64,000 bases of DNA from Imperialibacter roseus (lineage in GTDB: Bacteria; Bacteroidota; Bacteroidia; Cytophagales; Cyclobacteriaceae). Numbering within the stretch: position 1 is the first letter of the stretch; each line of letters opens with the position of its first letter. The position numbers were made by a program, and so were the translations under genes. Location of the stretch: assembly GCF_032999765.1 (NCBI RefSeq), contig NZ_CP136051.1, forward strand, positions 6,590,501 through 6,654,500, given 5' to 3'. This document shows, one piece after another, positions 8,748 to 16,202 of the stretch. Below the pieces are notes generated by a model that was not told the origin of the DNA, made no database searches, and was given only the letters and a program-made list of their open reading frames with translations.

Positions 8748-9899
8748 ATGACGCCCATTTCCTCGAAGCTGCCAGACGTAGGTACCAGTATTTTCACAGT
8801 GATGTCGAAACTGGCGCTGGATGAGGGGGCCGTTAACCTTTCGCAGGGGTTCCCTGATTTCCCTATTTCGGAAGAGCTGGCAGAGGAAGTGATGAAGGCC
8901 ATGAAGGCCGGGCTGAATCAGTACGCCCCCATGCCTGGCTACCCACCTCTTTTGAAGGCGATTTCGGAAAAAGTACAACACACTTTCGGCTGGACGCCCG
9001 ATCCGGCAACCGAAGTGATGGTAACGGCCGGCGCTACCGAGTCGATCGTGTGTGCTATCCTTACCCTGGTAAAGGAGGGCGACGAGGTTATTGTGTTTGA
9101 ACCGGCTTACGATTCGTACCAACCTTGCATTGCCCTGGCAGGCGGCACTATGGTGCCTATTCCCCTCAATTTTCCGGATTACAGCATTCCGTGGGATCAG
9201 GTAGAAGACAGCATTACGTCCCGCACCCGCATGATTGTGGTGAATACGCCGCACAACCCCAGTGGTGCCATTTTGGCGGAGAGTGACCTGGAGCAGCTGG
9301 AACGCCTGGCCCATAAGCATGGGATTTACATCCTCGGCGATGAGGCCTATGAACACATCATTTTTGAAGGTAAAAAACACCACAGCCTGCTCTCAAGGCC
9401 CAGCCTGAAGCCCTGGGCCATTGCTGTGTTCTCCTTCGGAAAAACCTTTCACGTGACGGGCTGGAAAATAGGCTATATGGTCACCCACCCTGAGCTGATG
9501 GTGGAAATGAAAAAGGTACACCAATTCCTCACATTCAGCGTTAGCACGCCGATGCAAGCTGGCATTGCCGCTTACCTGAGCTCGGGCGATCATTATTCGG
9601 GCATTGGCCCCATGTTTCAGAAAAAGCGAGACCTGTTTCTCGATTGTATCAAAGGCACCGACTGGAAACCGCTGGCCAGCCACGGCACGTATTTCCAGGT
9701 GGTGTCGTATGACGAAATAACAAAAGAGAATGACTACGACCTGGCTATTCGTTTGACCAAAGAAATGAAAGTGGCCAGCATCCCGGTGTCGGTGTTTTAT
9801 CACAACCGCACCGACCACAAAGTATTGCGGTTCTGCTTTGCCAAGCAGGACGAAACCATCATTCAAGGAGCCGAAAAACTATGCAGGATCTTAAAGTAG
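8748..9899 (+). CDS. PLP-dependent methionine/glutamine-type aminotransferase
   Basis: A 383-residue fold-type I aminotransferase. Family features are the N-terminal NLSQGFPDFP, the GATESIVCAI segment, NTPHNPSGA, the YEHIIFEG stretch, and the PLP Schiff-base Lys in FSFGKTFHVTGWKIGY (about residue 230). The sequence resembles the YbdL/kynurenine-aminotransferase group acting on methionine, glutamine and aromatic 2-oxo acids. Its 3' end overlaps the omega-amidase gene by 19 bp. This supports a glutamine transaminase-omega-amidase pair that reforms methionine from 2-oxo-4-methylthiobutanoate. The fold and PLP chemistry are certain, the preferred substrate is inferred from the neighbour. Confidence 0.93.
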   Translation: MTPISSKLPDVGTSIFTVMSKLALDEGAVNLSQGFPDFPISEELAEEVMKAMKAGLNQYAPMPGYPPLLKAISEKVQHTFGWTPDPATEVMVTAGATESIVCAILTLVKEGDEVIVFEPAYDSYQPCIALAGGTMVPIPLNFPDYSIPWDQVEDSITSRTRMIVVNTPHNPSGAILAESDLEQLERLAHKHGIYILGDEAYEHIIFEGKKHHSLLSRPSLKPWAIAVFSFGKTFHVTGWKIGYMVTHPELMVEMKKVHQFLTFSVSTPMQAGIAAYLSSGDHYSGIGPMFQKKRDLFLDCIKGTDWKPLASHGTYFQVVSYDEITKENDYDLAIRLTKEMKVASIPVSVFYHNRTDHKVLRFCFAKQDETIIQGAEKLCRILK

Positions 9900-10669
9900 C
9901 CCTCATACAAGCCGATCTTCATTGGGAAAGCATTGAAGCCAACCTCCACATGTTTGAGGAAAAAATATGGAAGATCAGGAACAAACCGGACATCATTGTG
10001 CTGCCCGAAATGTTCACCACAGGCTTTAGTATGAAAGCCAAGGAGCTGGCTGAGCCCATGAACAGCAAGACCTTCCGCTGGATGAAGCAGCAGGCAGCAC
10101 AGACTCAGGCGGCGATACTTGGCAGCTATATCGTGACAGAAAAGGGCCAGTACTACAACCGCTTCATAGCCATGCTGCCTGATGGCACCCACCATCAGTA
10201 CGACAAGCGCCACCTGTTTGCGCTCGCTGGTGAGGCCGATGGATTTACTCCGGGCACTGAACGGCTGATCTTTGAATGGAAGGGCTGGAAAATTTGCCCC
10301 ATGATCTGCTACGACCTGCGCTTCCCCGTGTGGGCCCGCAACAAATGGGAAGACGACACAGCCGCTTTCGATCTGCTGGTGTACATGGCCAACTGGCCAG
10401 CGCCGAGAGTCAATGCGTGGGACACGCTACTTCAAGCCCGAGCCATAGAAAACCTGTCGTATTGTATTGGCGTCAACCGCATAGGAGTGGATGGCGTGAA
10501 AGCGCAGTACCGGGGACATTCCGCCGCCTACAACCACAAAGGTGAAGAGCTCGTTTTCAATGAGGGCAAAGAATGTATACTGGAGGCAACCCTTAACTAC
10601 GAGGAAATGGCTGCTTTCAGAAACAGGTATCCTTTCTATAAAGAGGCGGATGAGTTTGAGGTGAAATAG
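9881..10669 (+). CDS. Nitrilase-superfamily omega-amidase (YafV/Nit2 type)
   Basis: A 262-residue C-N hydrolase with the full Glu-Lys-Cys triad: E43 in LPEMFTTGFS, K109 in YDKRHLF and C143 in MICYDLRFP. The spacing and length fit YafV/Nit2 omega-amidases, which hydrolyse 2-oxoglutaramate (the product of glutamine transamination) to 2-oxoglutarate and ammonia, pulling the reversible aminotransferase reaction forward. The gene overlaps the 3' end of the aminotransferase by 19 bp, so the pair is translationally coupled. A hairpin at 10689-10713 follows the stop. The exact amide substrate is inferred from family and context. Confidence 0.92.
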   Translation: MQDLKVALIQADLHWESIEANLHMFEEKIWKIRNKPDIIVLPEMFTTGFSMKAKELAEPMNSKTFRWMKQQAAQTQAAILGSYIVTEKGQYYNRFIAMLPDGTHHQYDKRHLFALAGEADGFTPGTERLIFEWKGWKICPMICYDLRFPVWARNKWEDDTAAFDLLVYMANWPAPRVNAWDTLLQARAIENLSYCIGVNRIGVDGVKAQYRGHSAAYNHKGEELVFNEGKECILEATLNYEEMAAFRNRYPFYKEADEFEVK

Positions 10670-10688
10670 CCCGACGACGCACTAAGCG

Positions 10689-10713
10689 ATGGAACCTCTT
10701 ATTTGAGGCTCCA
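10689..10713. terminator. Hairpin between convergent genes, possible terminator
   Basis: Arms ATGGAACCTC (10689-10698) and GAGGCTCCAT (10704-10713) pair with one mismatch around a short loop, in the 107-bp gap between the convergent omega-amidase and isomerase-like genes. No clear T run follows on either strand, so termination is only likely. Confidence 0.45.
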
Positions 10714-10776
10714 TATTAAAACAGCCCTGGTTTCGATGCTTCTATAGTTGGTGTGGTGCCTCTTCCAAATTGCCCA

Positions 10777-11670
10777 CTACAAGTACCTCTGCAAATGCTT
10801 CTTGAAATACGCCGCACTGTCGGCGATGCTCTGCATGGAATTGGTGGCGAAGTTGCCCCCCTGCTCCAGATAATAGTACTCCAACGCATCGGCGTCGATG
10901 GTCGATAGCATTTTGATGTAGTCGATGGAGCCGTTGCCCAGCTCGGAGTAATCCTGGGTCACTTTGTCCATGTCTTTGATATGCCACATCACGTAGCGGC
11001 CCGGGTTGGCAGCAATAAGCTCAGCAGGAGTTGAGTTGGAGGAGCGCACCACCCAGTACATGTCCATCTGTAATTTGACAAGCTGGGGGTCTGTCTCGCT
11101 CAGAATGATGTCATACCCTTTAACACCATTGTGCGGAGCAAACTCGAAGTCGTGGTTGTGGTAGGCAAAGCCGAGCCCGGCCGATTGCACCCGCTCGCCC
11201 ATTTGGTTGAGCTTGTCGGCCAGCGCTTTGAAATTGTCGGGTGTGCGGTAGTCGGGTGCCAGCCAGGGCCAGGTGATGTATTTGGCGTCGATCACTTTGG
11301 CGCCCTCTATGCACTGGTCGAGGTAGCCGAGCAGCGTGTCCATGGGCTGATTGAAATACGAAGAAAAATCATAGTGCCCGCTGGTGGCGGTGAGTTGCAG
11401 GTCGTTCAAAAGCTTTTTGAAGTCGGCGGCCTTCATGCCGTAATAGGTGCCTTTTGCGCCGTCGTAGCCGTAGATTTCTGTGTCCCGATAACCCAGCGCC
11501 TTCACCTGTTTCAGGGTGCTGACCGGGTCTTTGGCCATGGCATCCCTGATGGTGAAGAGCTGCAAGCCCATTTTGAATTTTGGCTTCCTGGCCGCTGAAA
11601 AGCCAGTGAGTGGCACCAGCGCAGCTGCCGACAGCGCACCGGCAGACTTAACAAATGTTCTTCGATTCAT
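10777..11670 (-). CDS. Tat-exported sugar phosphate isomerase/epimerase-like TIM-barrel protein
   Basis: About 297 residues. The N-terminus MNRRTFVKSAGALSAAALVP is a twin-arginine signal peptide, so the protein is exported folded. The remainder is an AP-endonuclease-family-2/xylose isomerase-like TIM barrel with LQLFTIRDAM, AYHNHDFEF (metal-ligand His/Glu region), LQMDMYWV and HIKDMD. Members of this secreted group in Bacteroidota are annotated as sugar phosphate isomerases/epimerases, often acting on 3-keto sugars or related carbohydrates. A TTG lies two codons upstream (11676), but ATG at 11670 gives the standard Tat start. The gene stands alone, so the substrate is unknown. Confidence 0.88.
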   Translation of the reverse strand: MNRRTFVKSAGALSAAALVPLTGFSAARKPKFKMGLQLFTIRDAMAKDPVSTLKQVKALGYRDTEIYGYDGAKGTYYGMKAADFKKLLNDLQLTATSGHYDFSSYFNQPMDTLLGYLDQCIEGAKVIDAKYITWPWLAPDYRTPDNFKALADKLNQMGERVQSAGLGFAYHNHDFEFAPHNGVKGYDIILSETDPQLVKLQMDMYWVVRSSNSTPAELIAANPGRYVMWHIKDMDKVTQDYSELGNGSIDYIKMLSTIDADALEYYYLEQGGNFATNSMQSIADSAAYFKKHLQRYL

Positions 11671-12262
11671 CTTCAATTCTTGAGGGTGTTTAAGTTTCTC
11701 AATTTACCATTAATAGATGGAACCTTGAGGTGTCATTTGTAACAAACTGGTGTGGTGATGGGGTGACTGGGAGTGACATTGCTGCTTTGGTGCGAAGGGT
11801 GCAAGCCCGTCGCATGGATATGACACTCCGTCCGGATCCTTACAGAGCGTGTGCTTGACAGCGGGTAACTGTAACGACATCTCCAGTCCCGGTAGGGACG
11901 ACATGGCGGTAACGCTAACAAGCGGCTGGGTAACAGAGTGAGTGCCGTAGGTACGGTATATAGAATAGTGGGGGCTAATAGACCCGAGTGGCCAGCAAAG
12001 GATCGACGTTTGAGCGATAACGGAAACGGGGTGTGTAAAAATGGCGATTGCATCGGCCGCTTGGTTGCGGTTAATTGGAGACAAATCGGGTAGGAAAGCT
12101 GCGGGCTTCAAGAAAAAATCCACAAGCCAACCCGGCCAGGATGCGCTATTATCGTTAAACTTTTGGGAGATCAGCCATCTGGCATAGCCCATATACATTG
12201 ACAGCGCCCCTTGGGATGCGCAAATTACTGTTATTCAAGCCAACCAAGTATGCGTTAATAAT
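11671..12262. other. Intergenic region carrying one REP-like unit
   Basis: No coding sequence is supported. The region holds the most diverged copy of the long REP-like repeat (see 11784-11962). ORFs read across it are artefacts of the palindromic repeat. Confidence 0.6.
11784..11962 (+). repeat. REP-like structured repeat, diverged copy
   Basis: Shares with the two copies at 15694-16041 the opening GCTTTGGTGCGAAGGG, the CAGTCCCggTAGGGACGACA hairpin, the GGCGGTAACGC block, and the palindromic close AGTGCCGTAGGTACGG followed by TATATAGAA. The middle part is rewritten. Order and spacing of the three conserved hairpin blocks are kept, so it is the same element in an older state. Confidence 0.7.
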
Positions 12263-13345
12263 TTACTTTTCTGGCAGAGGAGTATGTTCATATGGTCTCC
12301 AAAATTCTTCATCCGTCCAGTCTGGAATCTGCTCGTTGCGCCATTTTAAAGCGTCAAATGGGTACTTTTCTGGAAAATCCACATAAATAAGGTATCCCTT
12401 AAAATCAAAGACAAATTTGCTATCAAAAGGAAAAAAAAATGCATTATGTTCGGCATAATCTCTACCCAATAACATCTGATATCTTTTCTGCTCTACATCT
12501 ACAACCACTGCTGTGCTTTTTTGCCGGTCCCAAAACCGGGTGCCTAGAATTGACTTACCATCGGGCGAAATTGCTAAAATATCTGTGTTAGCCGCAATCT
12601 TAACTGAATCCTGCAAACTCCTCCAGGGCGCCATATATATGTCTTTGTTGCTGAATCCATTGTAGCCATCTTTCCGGCCTATGGTAAAAAACAAGTTGTC
12701 GCCTACCAAATAGCTATCAGAACAGTGCATGCAAGGAATGTATTCCCTATTGATTTTCCCTTGACCGATCTCACTTAAATCATATACCATTATACGGTTA
12801 TCCTGCTCAGGGTTGTAGTAATCGGCGTAGGTATTTAGCGTATTGACCAACAAGTATCGACCTCCCGTACTAAACGAAATATGTATCTTCTTATCCGCAT
12901 TGTAGACGCTGTCTAGAAAATATTCGTGTCCCGAGTCATAAATAAAAAGCCTGGAATAACCATAGTCACTTGTGTCGTCAAAGTAGTCTTTGCAATAAAA
13001 GAAGAATCTACCATCTACAGATCTAGTTGTAATGTAGCCGGTTTCATCGGACTCTTTATCCGGTATTGCAAAGGAATAATTTTTCGAAGCGTCTATAAGA
13101 GTATTATTTTGAATGAACAAAATTTTTCCCTTTCGGTCCTTTAAGTTCTCATAGAAGAAAAACACTTTTTCTGAATCAGACCCTATTGAGTATAATGAAA
13201 AGCGTTCGACATCAAACTTTTCAAAATTATATGCCTTAACATGTTCCTTTGCCTTGCTAAAACCTACCTCTTGAGCAACCAAACCATGGTTGGTCAGAGC
13301 AATGAGCGAAACAAATACTAGATAAATTTGATTAGTTATATTCAT
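12263..13345 (-). CDS. Exported protein of unknown function, partner of the overlapping upstream gene
   Basis: A 360-residue protein with a Sec signal peptide (about residues 1-24, ending at LVAQ). The rest is beta-rich, with repeated short segments such as DGRFFFYCKDYF, GGRYLLVNTLNTY, DILAISPDGKSILGTRFWDR and DSKFVFDFKGYLIYVD. These resemble blades of a WD40/TolB-like beta-propeller, but no family is recognised. It begins inside the last codons of the 713-residue gene (14-bp overlap), so the two are translationally coupled. The base composition is clearly AT-rich compared with surrounding housekeeping genes. A role as a binding or protective partner of the upstream protein is possible but only inferred from the overlap. 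Confidence 0.7.
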   Translation of the reverse strand: MNITNQIYLVFVSLIALTNHGLVAQEVGFSKAKEHVKAYNFEKFDVERFSLYSIGSDSEKVFFFYENLKDRKGKILFIQNNTLIDASKNYSFAIPDKESDETGYITTRSVDGRFFFYCKDYFDDTSDYGYSRLFIYDSGHEYFLDSVYNADKKIHISFSTGGRYLLVNTLNTYADYYNPEQDNRIMVYDLSEIGQGKINREYIPCMHCSDSYLVGDNLFFTIGRKDGYNGFSNKDIYMAPWRSLQDSVKIAANTDILAISPDGKSILGTRFWDRQKSTAVVVDVEQKRYQMLLGRDYAEHNAFFFPFDSKFVFDFKGYLIYVDFPEKYPFDALKWRNEQIPDWTDEEFWRPYEHTPLPEK

Positions 13346-15473
13346 ACCATTTCAATCGCTTTGTTGCACCTACGTAATCAACATTTCTACACAATGGAGC
13401 TTCATTATTTCTGGCTCCTGTACCACATTCCAAAACTCTTGGTACTTTTAACACATTTCTACTTTTTCTTGCAAATGATTCACCCCATTTTTGAGTGCTT
13501 TCACTGATGTCAATCAACCCGCCTGGAGTAATCATCATCACGTGTCCGCTGGATCCATCGGAGCTTAAAAGAGTTCCAACAATGATGCCACCTGCATCAG
13601 CTTTGTCTTGAAGCCCTTTAAAATATACTTCCCAATCTTCATCATCCTTTTTTTCAATTTTAGTAAACCGGGAACTTAAATCAGGTTTAGATGAAAGAAT
13701 ATCAAAATCTTCTTTGATGTTCTTCGCTTGCCCGGGGTTGGTGATATATCCTTTCGGGTAACTAACATCAAATGAATTCGCCGGATCATAAAAAGCACTT
13801 CCTTCCTTGGGAAACAATGCAGGATCTTCTTTCAAGATCAGTAGTGCAGATCGAACACAAACATTGCATGCTACGCTCGTTTGATTCCCTGTAAATTTAG
13901 TGCCAACCTTAGTAGCATTCTTCGTTTCTTCCAAAAATTCTTCTTTTTCGATCAGGTCGATCCATATGAGGGACGACTTGGAAATCCAGTGTCCTTCTAT
14001 TTCACTTTTTTCTCCCGACACCTTAATGTAGATACCAAAATACTTGTCTGCAGCAATTTCCGTATCGGTTTCGTAAGTCTTTTCTGATGAATTCCCCAAA
14101 AAAGGAATTTTCAAAGCCGTATAATCGTTGAGTAACCTGTAGTTTCTCTCCGTCGCAAAACCTTTTACTTGAGTGATATTACTCAATGTTGTAAACTCAA
14201 CCTCTCCAGTACTTTTTACATTCATTTTCGCAACATCTTTATCATTGCTATCTCTTACAACATCTAAGAGGGCAACTTGAAGGCCCTGGGCCAAGATATT
14301 TGTCTTCGGTTCCGGGGTAATTGTCTTATAAGGGGATTCCTTTTCTCGATACCAAGCATCGCTGTCGGTTACAAAATAGTCATAGATGTAATCAGGTACT
14401 TCTTGGACTGGTTGTACCGCTTCAACAACTTCATAACTCTCATATCCGTTAGTATAGATATCATCTGTCGTGACGGTGAGCTTGATAAGATAGTTCCCAG
14501 CTTCGACAAATTCATCGAGCGAATTTGTACCTTGCCAACCTTCACTGGTATCTCGTCCATCTTTGAAAACAACCTGGTCGCCAACGGGAAGGCCGAAGAA
14601 GGCAATAACATCTAACGTGTCCTCCTCTGTTAACCGGAAGATTTCGAGTTTACTGAAGTTGAGACTAAGAGTATCCTTTATGCTGTATGTTATCCCAACT
14701 CTCTCCTCCCCGGATATGAAAATGTTCTGAACCGTATTGATAACCACAAGATCTGCATTCCTACCAATCCCGTCTATTACAGATATCACTTCAGTTGTAT
14801 CTCCAACTATTAAAGCACTATCCACTTCTATTTCAACAATGAGCTGAGACTCTTCCACCCTCTGCAGCGCCGCTATCAGCGCACTCACCACGGTTTCTTT
14901 GGCTTCGTTGGGCGTGGCGAAGGTAGTGGAGCCTAACTGCTGCTGGCTGGTGGAGACGGCAATAGAATCTACCTCGGCCTGGCTGATACTAAGCAGCTCA
15001 TAGACCGTCGATGTTTTGCCCGTTAGCTCCAGCCGGGTGGTGTAGCCAGTTGGAGGCCCTTCTGTGGCTACTGGGACAAAGATGATTTTGGCAGCCAGCA
15101 GGTTGTCGTTGTCGGCCTTGTTGATTTTGTTGAGACGCTGCTGCCGGAAGATCCTGGGCCAGAACTCATCGCTCTCGATATAGCCGATGGTGAGCACCTG
15201 GATATTGTTGCGCTGCATGAAGCCGTCGGTAAAGGCGGTGAGGCGCTCGTCTTTGGCAATGCGGCCCAGGGCCAGGGAATGCGTGAGCCGGGGCAGGTCA
15301 AACAGGCCTTTCATGATGTTGCGGGCTTCTGCCTCCGATATGGTGACATTGTCGAGGGTGTCGCCTTCTTGTGGGGGAACTGAGGGCTGCTGGGCATGAC
15401 TTTGAGGCACAATTGCCAGCAGAAGCATCCATAAAATCAGGTAAAATGCAGGGCTATATACCTTCGATATCAT
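13332..15473 (-). CDS. Secreted modular protein with C-terminal Cys/His (NlpC/P60-like) domain, chimeric composition
   Basis: 713 residues with a Sec signal peptide (about 1-28, ending SHAQ). Residues about 30-205 form a conserved-looking N-terminal module with the SPOR-like mention of ISEAEARNIMKGLFDLPRL. A central part looks like an Ig-like/beta module (DTLSLNFSKLEIFRL and YLIKLTVTTDDIY). The C-terminal about 170 residues contain ACNVCVRSALL and, about 105 residues later, SSGHVMMITPGG. This Cys...His order resembles NlpC/P60- or CHAP-like peptidases/amidases, but I cannot confirm it. GC changes abruptly near 14850: the 5' part is about 55-65% GC in sampled 60-base lines, the rest 33-40%. 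The stop overlaps the next gene by 14 bp. The N-terminal family is not recognised. Confidence 0.7.
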   Translation of the reverse strand: MISKVYSPAFYLILWMLLLAIVPQSHAQQPSVPPQEGDTLDNVTISEAEARNIMKGLFDLPRLTHSLALGRIAKDERLTAFTDGFMQRNNIQVLTIGYIESDEFWPRIFRQQRLNKINKADNDNLLAAKIIFVPVATEGPPTGYTTRLELTGKTSTVYELLSISQAEVDSIAVSTSQQQLGSTTFATPNEAKETVVSALIAALQRVEESQLIVEIEVDSALIVGDTTEVISVIDGIGRNADLVVINTVQNIFISGEERVGITYSIKDTLSLNFSKLEIFRLTEEDTLDVIAFFGLPVGDQVVFKDGRDTSEGWQGTNSLDEFVEAGNYLIKLTVTTDDIYTNGYESYEVVEAVQPVQEVPDYIYDYFVTDSDAWYREKESPYKTITPEPKTNILAQGLQVALLDVVRDSNDKDVAKMNVKSTGEVEFTTLSNITQVKGFATERNYRLLNDYTALKIPFLGNSSEKTYETDTEIAADKYFGIYIKVSGEKSEIEGHWISKSSLIWIDLIEKEEFLEETKNATKVGTKFTGNQTSVACNVCVRSALLILKEDPALFPKEGSAFYDPANSFDVSYPKGYITNPGQAKNIKEDFDILSSKPDLSSRFTKIEKKDDEDWEVYFKGLQDKADAGGIIVGTLLSSDGSSGHVMMITPGGLIDISESTQKWGESFARKSRNVLKVPRVLECGTGARNNEAPLCRNVDYVGATKRLKWYEYN

Positions 15474-15693
15474 GCCTGTGGAGATGAAATTAATAGATGG
15501 TATCCCGCTATTTTAAAAAATGATTTATATAAAACCCCTGGTAAAACTGTCTCCATCCGGCTAAAAATAGGTTCTATGCTGAAATAATATAATGAGATAT
15601 TAAAATACGTACTTATTTTTTATTTGCAAATAGGCGTTGGGTTTTGAGGGAGAAAGTAGCGACAGAAACACAAGGTGAGGTTTGAGGTGATGG

Positions 15694-15857
15694 TGCTTTG
15701 GTGCGAAGGGCTAGCACCCTTCGCAGTGGTATTCCGCCCTTTCAGGGCTCGAATTCGACCTGCCTTAGCGGCACCGCCAGTCCCGTTAGGGACGACATGG
15801 CGGTAACGCCAAAAGTAGCGCAGTGGAGTAGAGCGAGTGCCGTAGGTACGGCATATA
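15694..15857 (+). repeat. REP-like structured repeat, copy A
   Basis: About 164 bp starting GCTTTGGTGCGAAGGG and ending at GCCGTAGGTACGGCATATA. It contains three hairpins in fixed order: GCGAAGGG/CCCTTCGC, a nested CCGCCA/TGGCGG stem enclosing TCCC/GGGA, and the palindrome TGCCGTAGGTACGGCA. It is nearly identical to copy B, which starts 185 bp later. Confidence 0.85.
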
Positions 15858-15878
15858 AAGTATCGCCGTGGCGTGGCT

Positions 15879-16041
15879 GCTTTGGTGCGAAGGGCTAGCA
15901 CCCTTCGCAGTGGTATTCCGCCCTTTCAGGGCTCGAATTCGACCTGCCTTAGCGGCACCGCCAGTCCCGTTAGGGACGACACAGCGGTAACGCCAAAAGC
16001 AGAGAAGCAACGCAGAGCGAGTGCCGTAGGTACGGCATATA
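15879..16041 (+). repeat. REP-like structured repeat, copy B
   Basis: Tandem copy of the unit at 15694, almost identical through the first 115 bases. It differs mainly in the stretch before the closing palindrome, and the outer part of the second hairpin is weakened (TGGCGG reads CAGCGG). The closing GAGTGCCGTAGGTACGGCAT is unchanged. Confidence 0.85.
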
Positions 16042-16202
16042 GAAGCGCCACCTGGCGCAACAGAAGAGGGAACGATGCCTTGTCAACCCGAGCCAATCGA
16101 AATAGAAGCGCCTTTTGGCCATCAATTCAGCTGGGTCTCAATTAAATACAGAATAATGAGTATTGACCTTGAAAGGAACTCCCAGTATCTTAAAGGTAAA
16201 AA

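Larger units (their letters stand above)
15474..16202. other. Intergenic region dominated by two REP-like units
   Basis: A 729-bp gap between divergently oriented envelope genes. The first part (15474-15690) is AT-rich and would hold the promoter of the minus-strand gene; no clear promoter boxes could be assigned. The middle holds two near-identical REP-like units (15694-15857 and 15879-16041). Apparent ORFs here come from the repeats. Confidence 0.65.

Noticed and set aside
11710-12198. 162-codon ORF over the REP-like unit
   Set aside because: Similar ORFs appear in the other repeat copies because of palindromes; composition and lack of homology features argue against coding.
15694-16041. 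CRISPR-like array
   Set aside because: Only two long units with internal hairpins and a 185-bp period, no short spacers and no cas genes.
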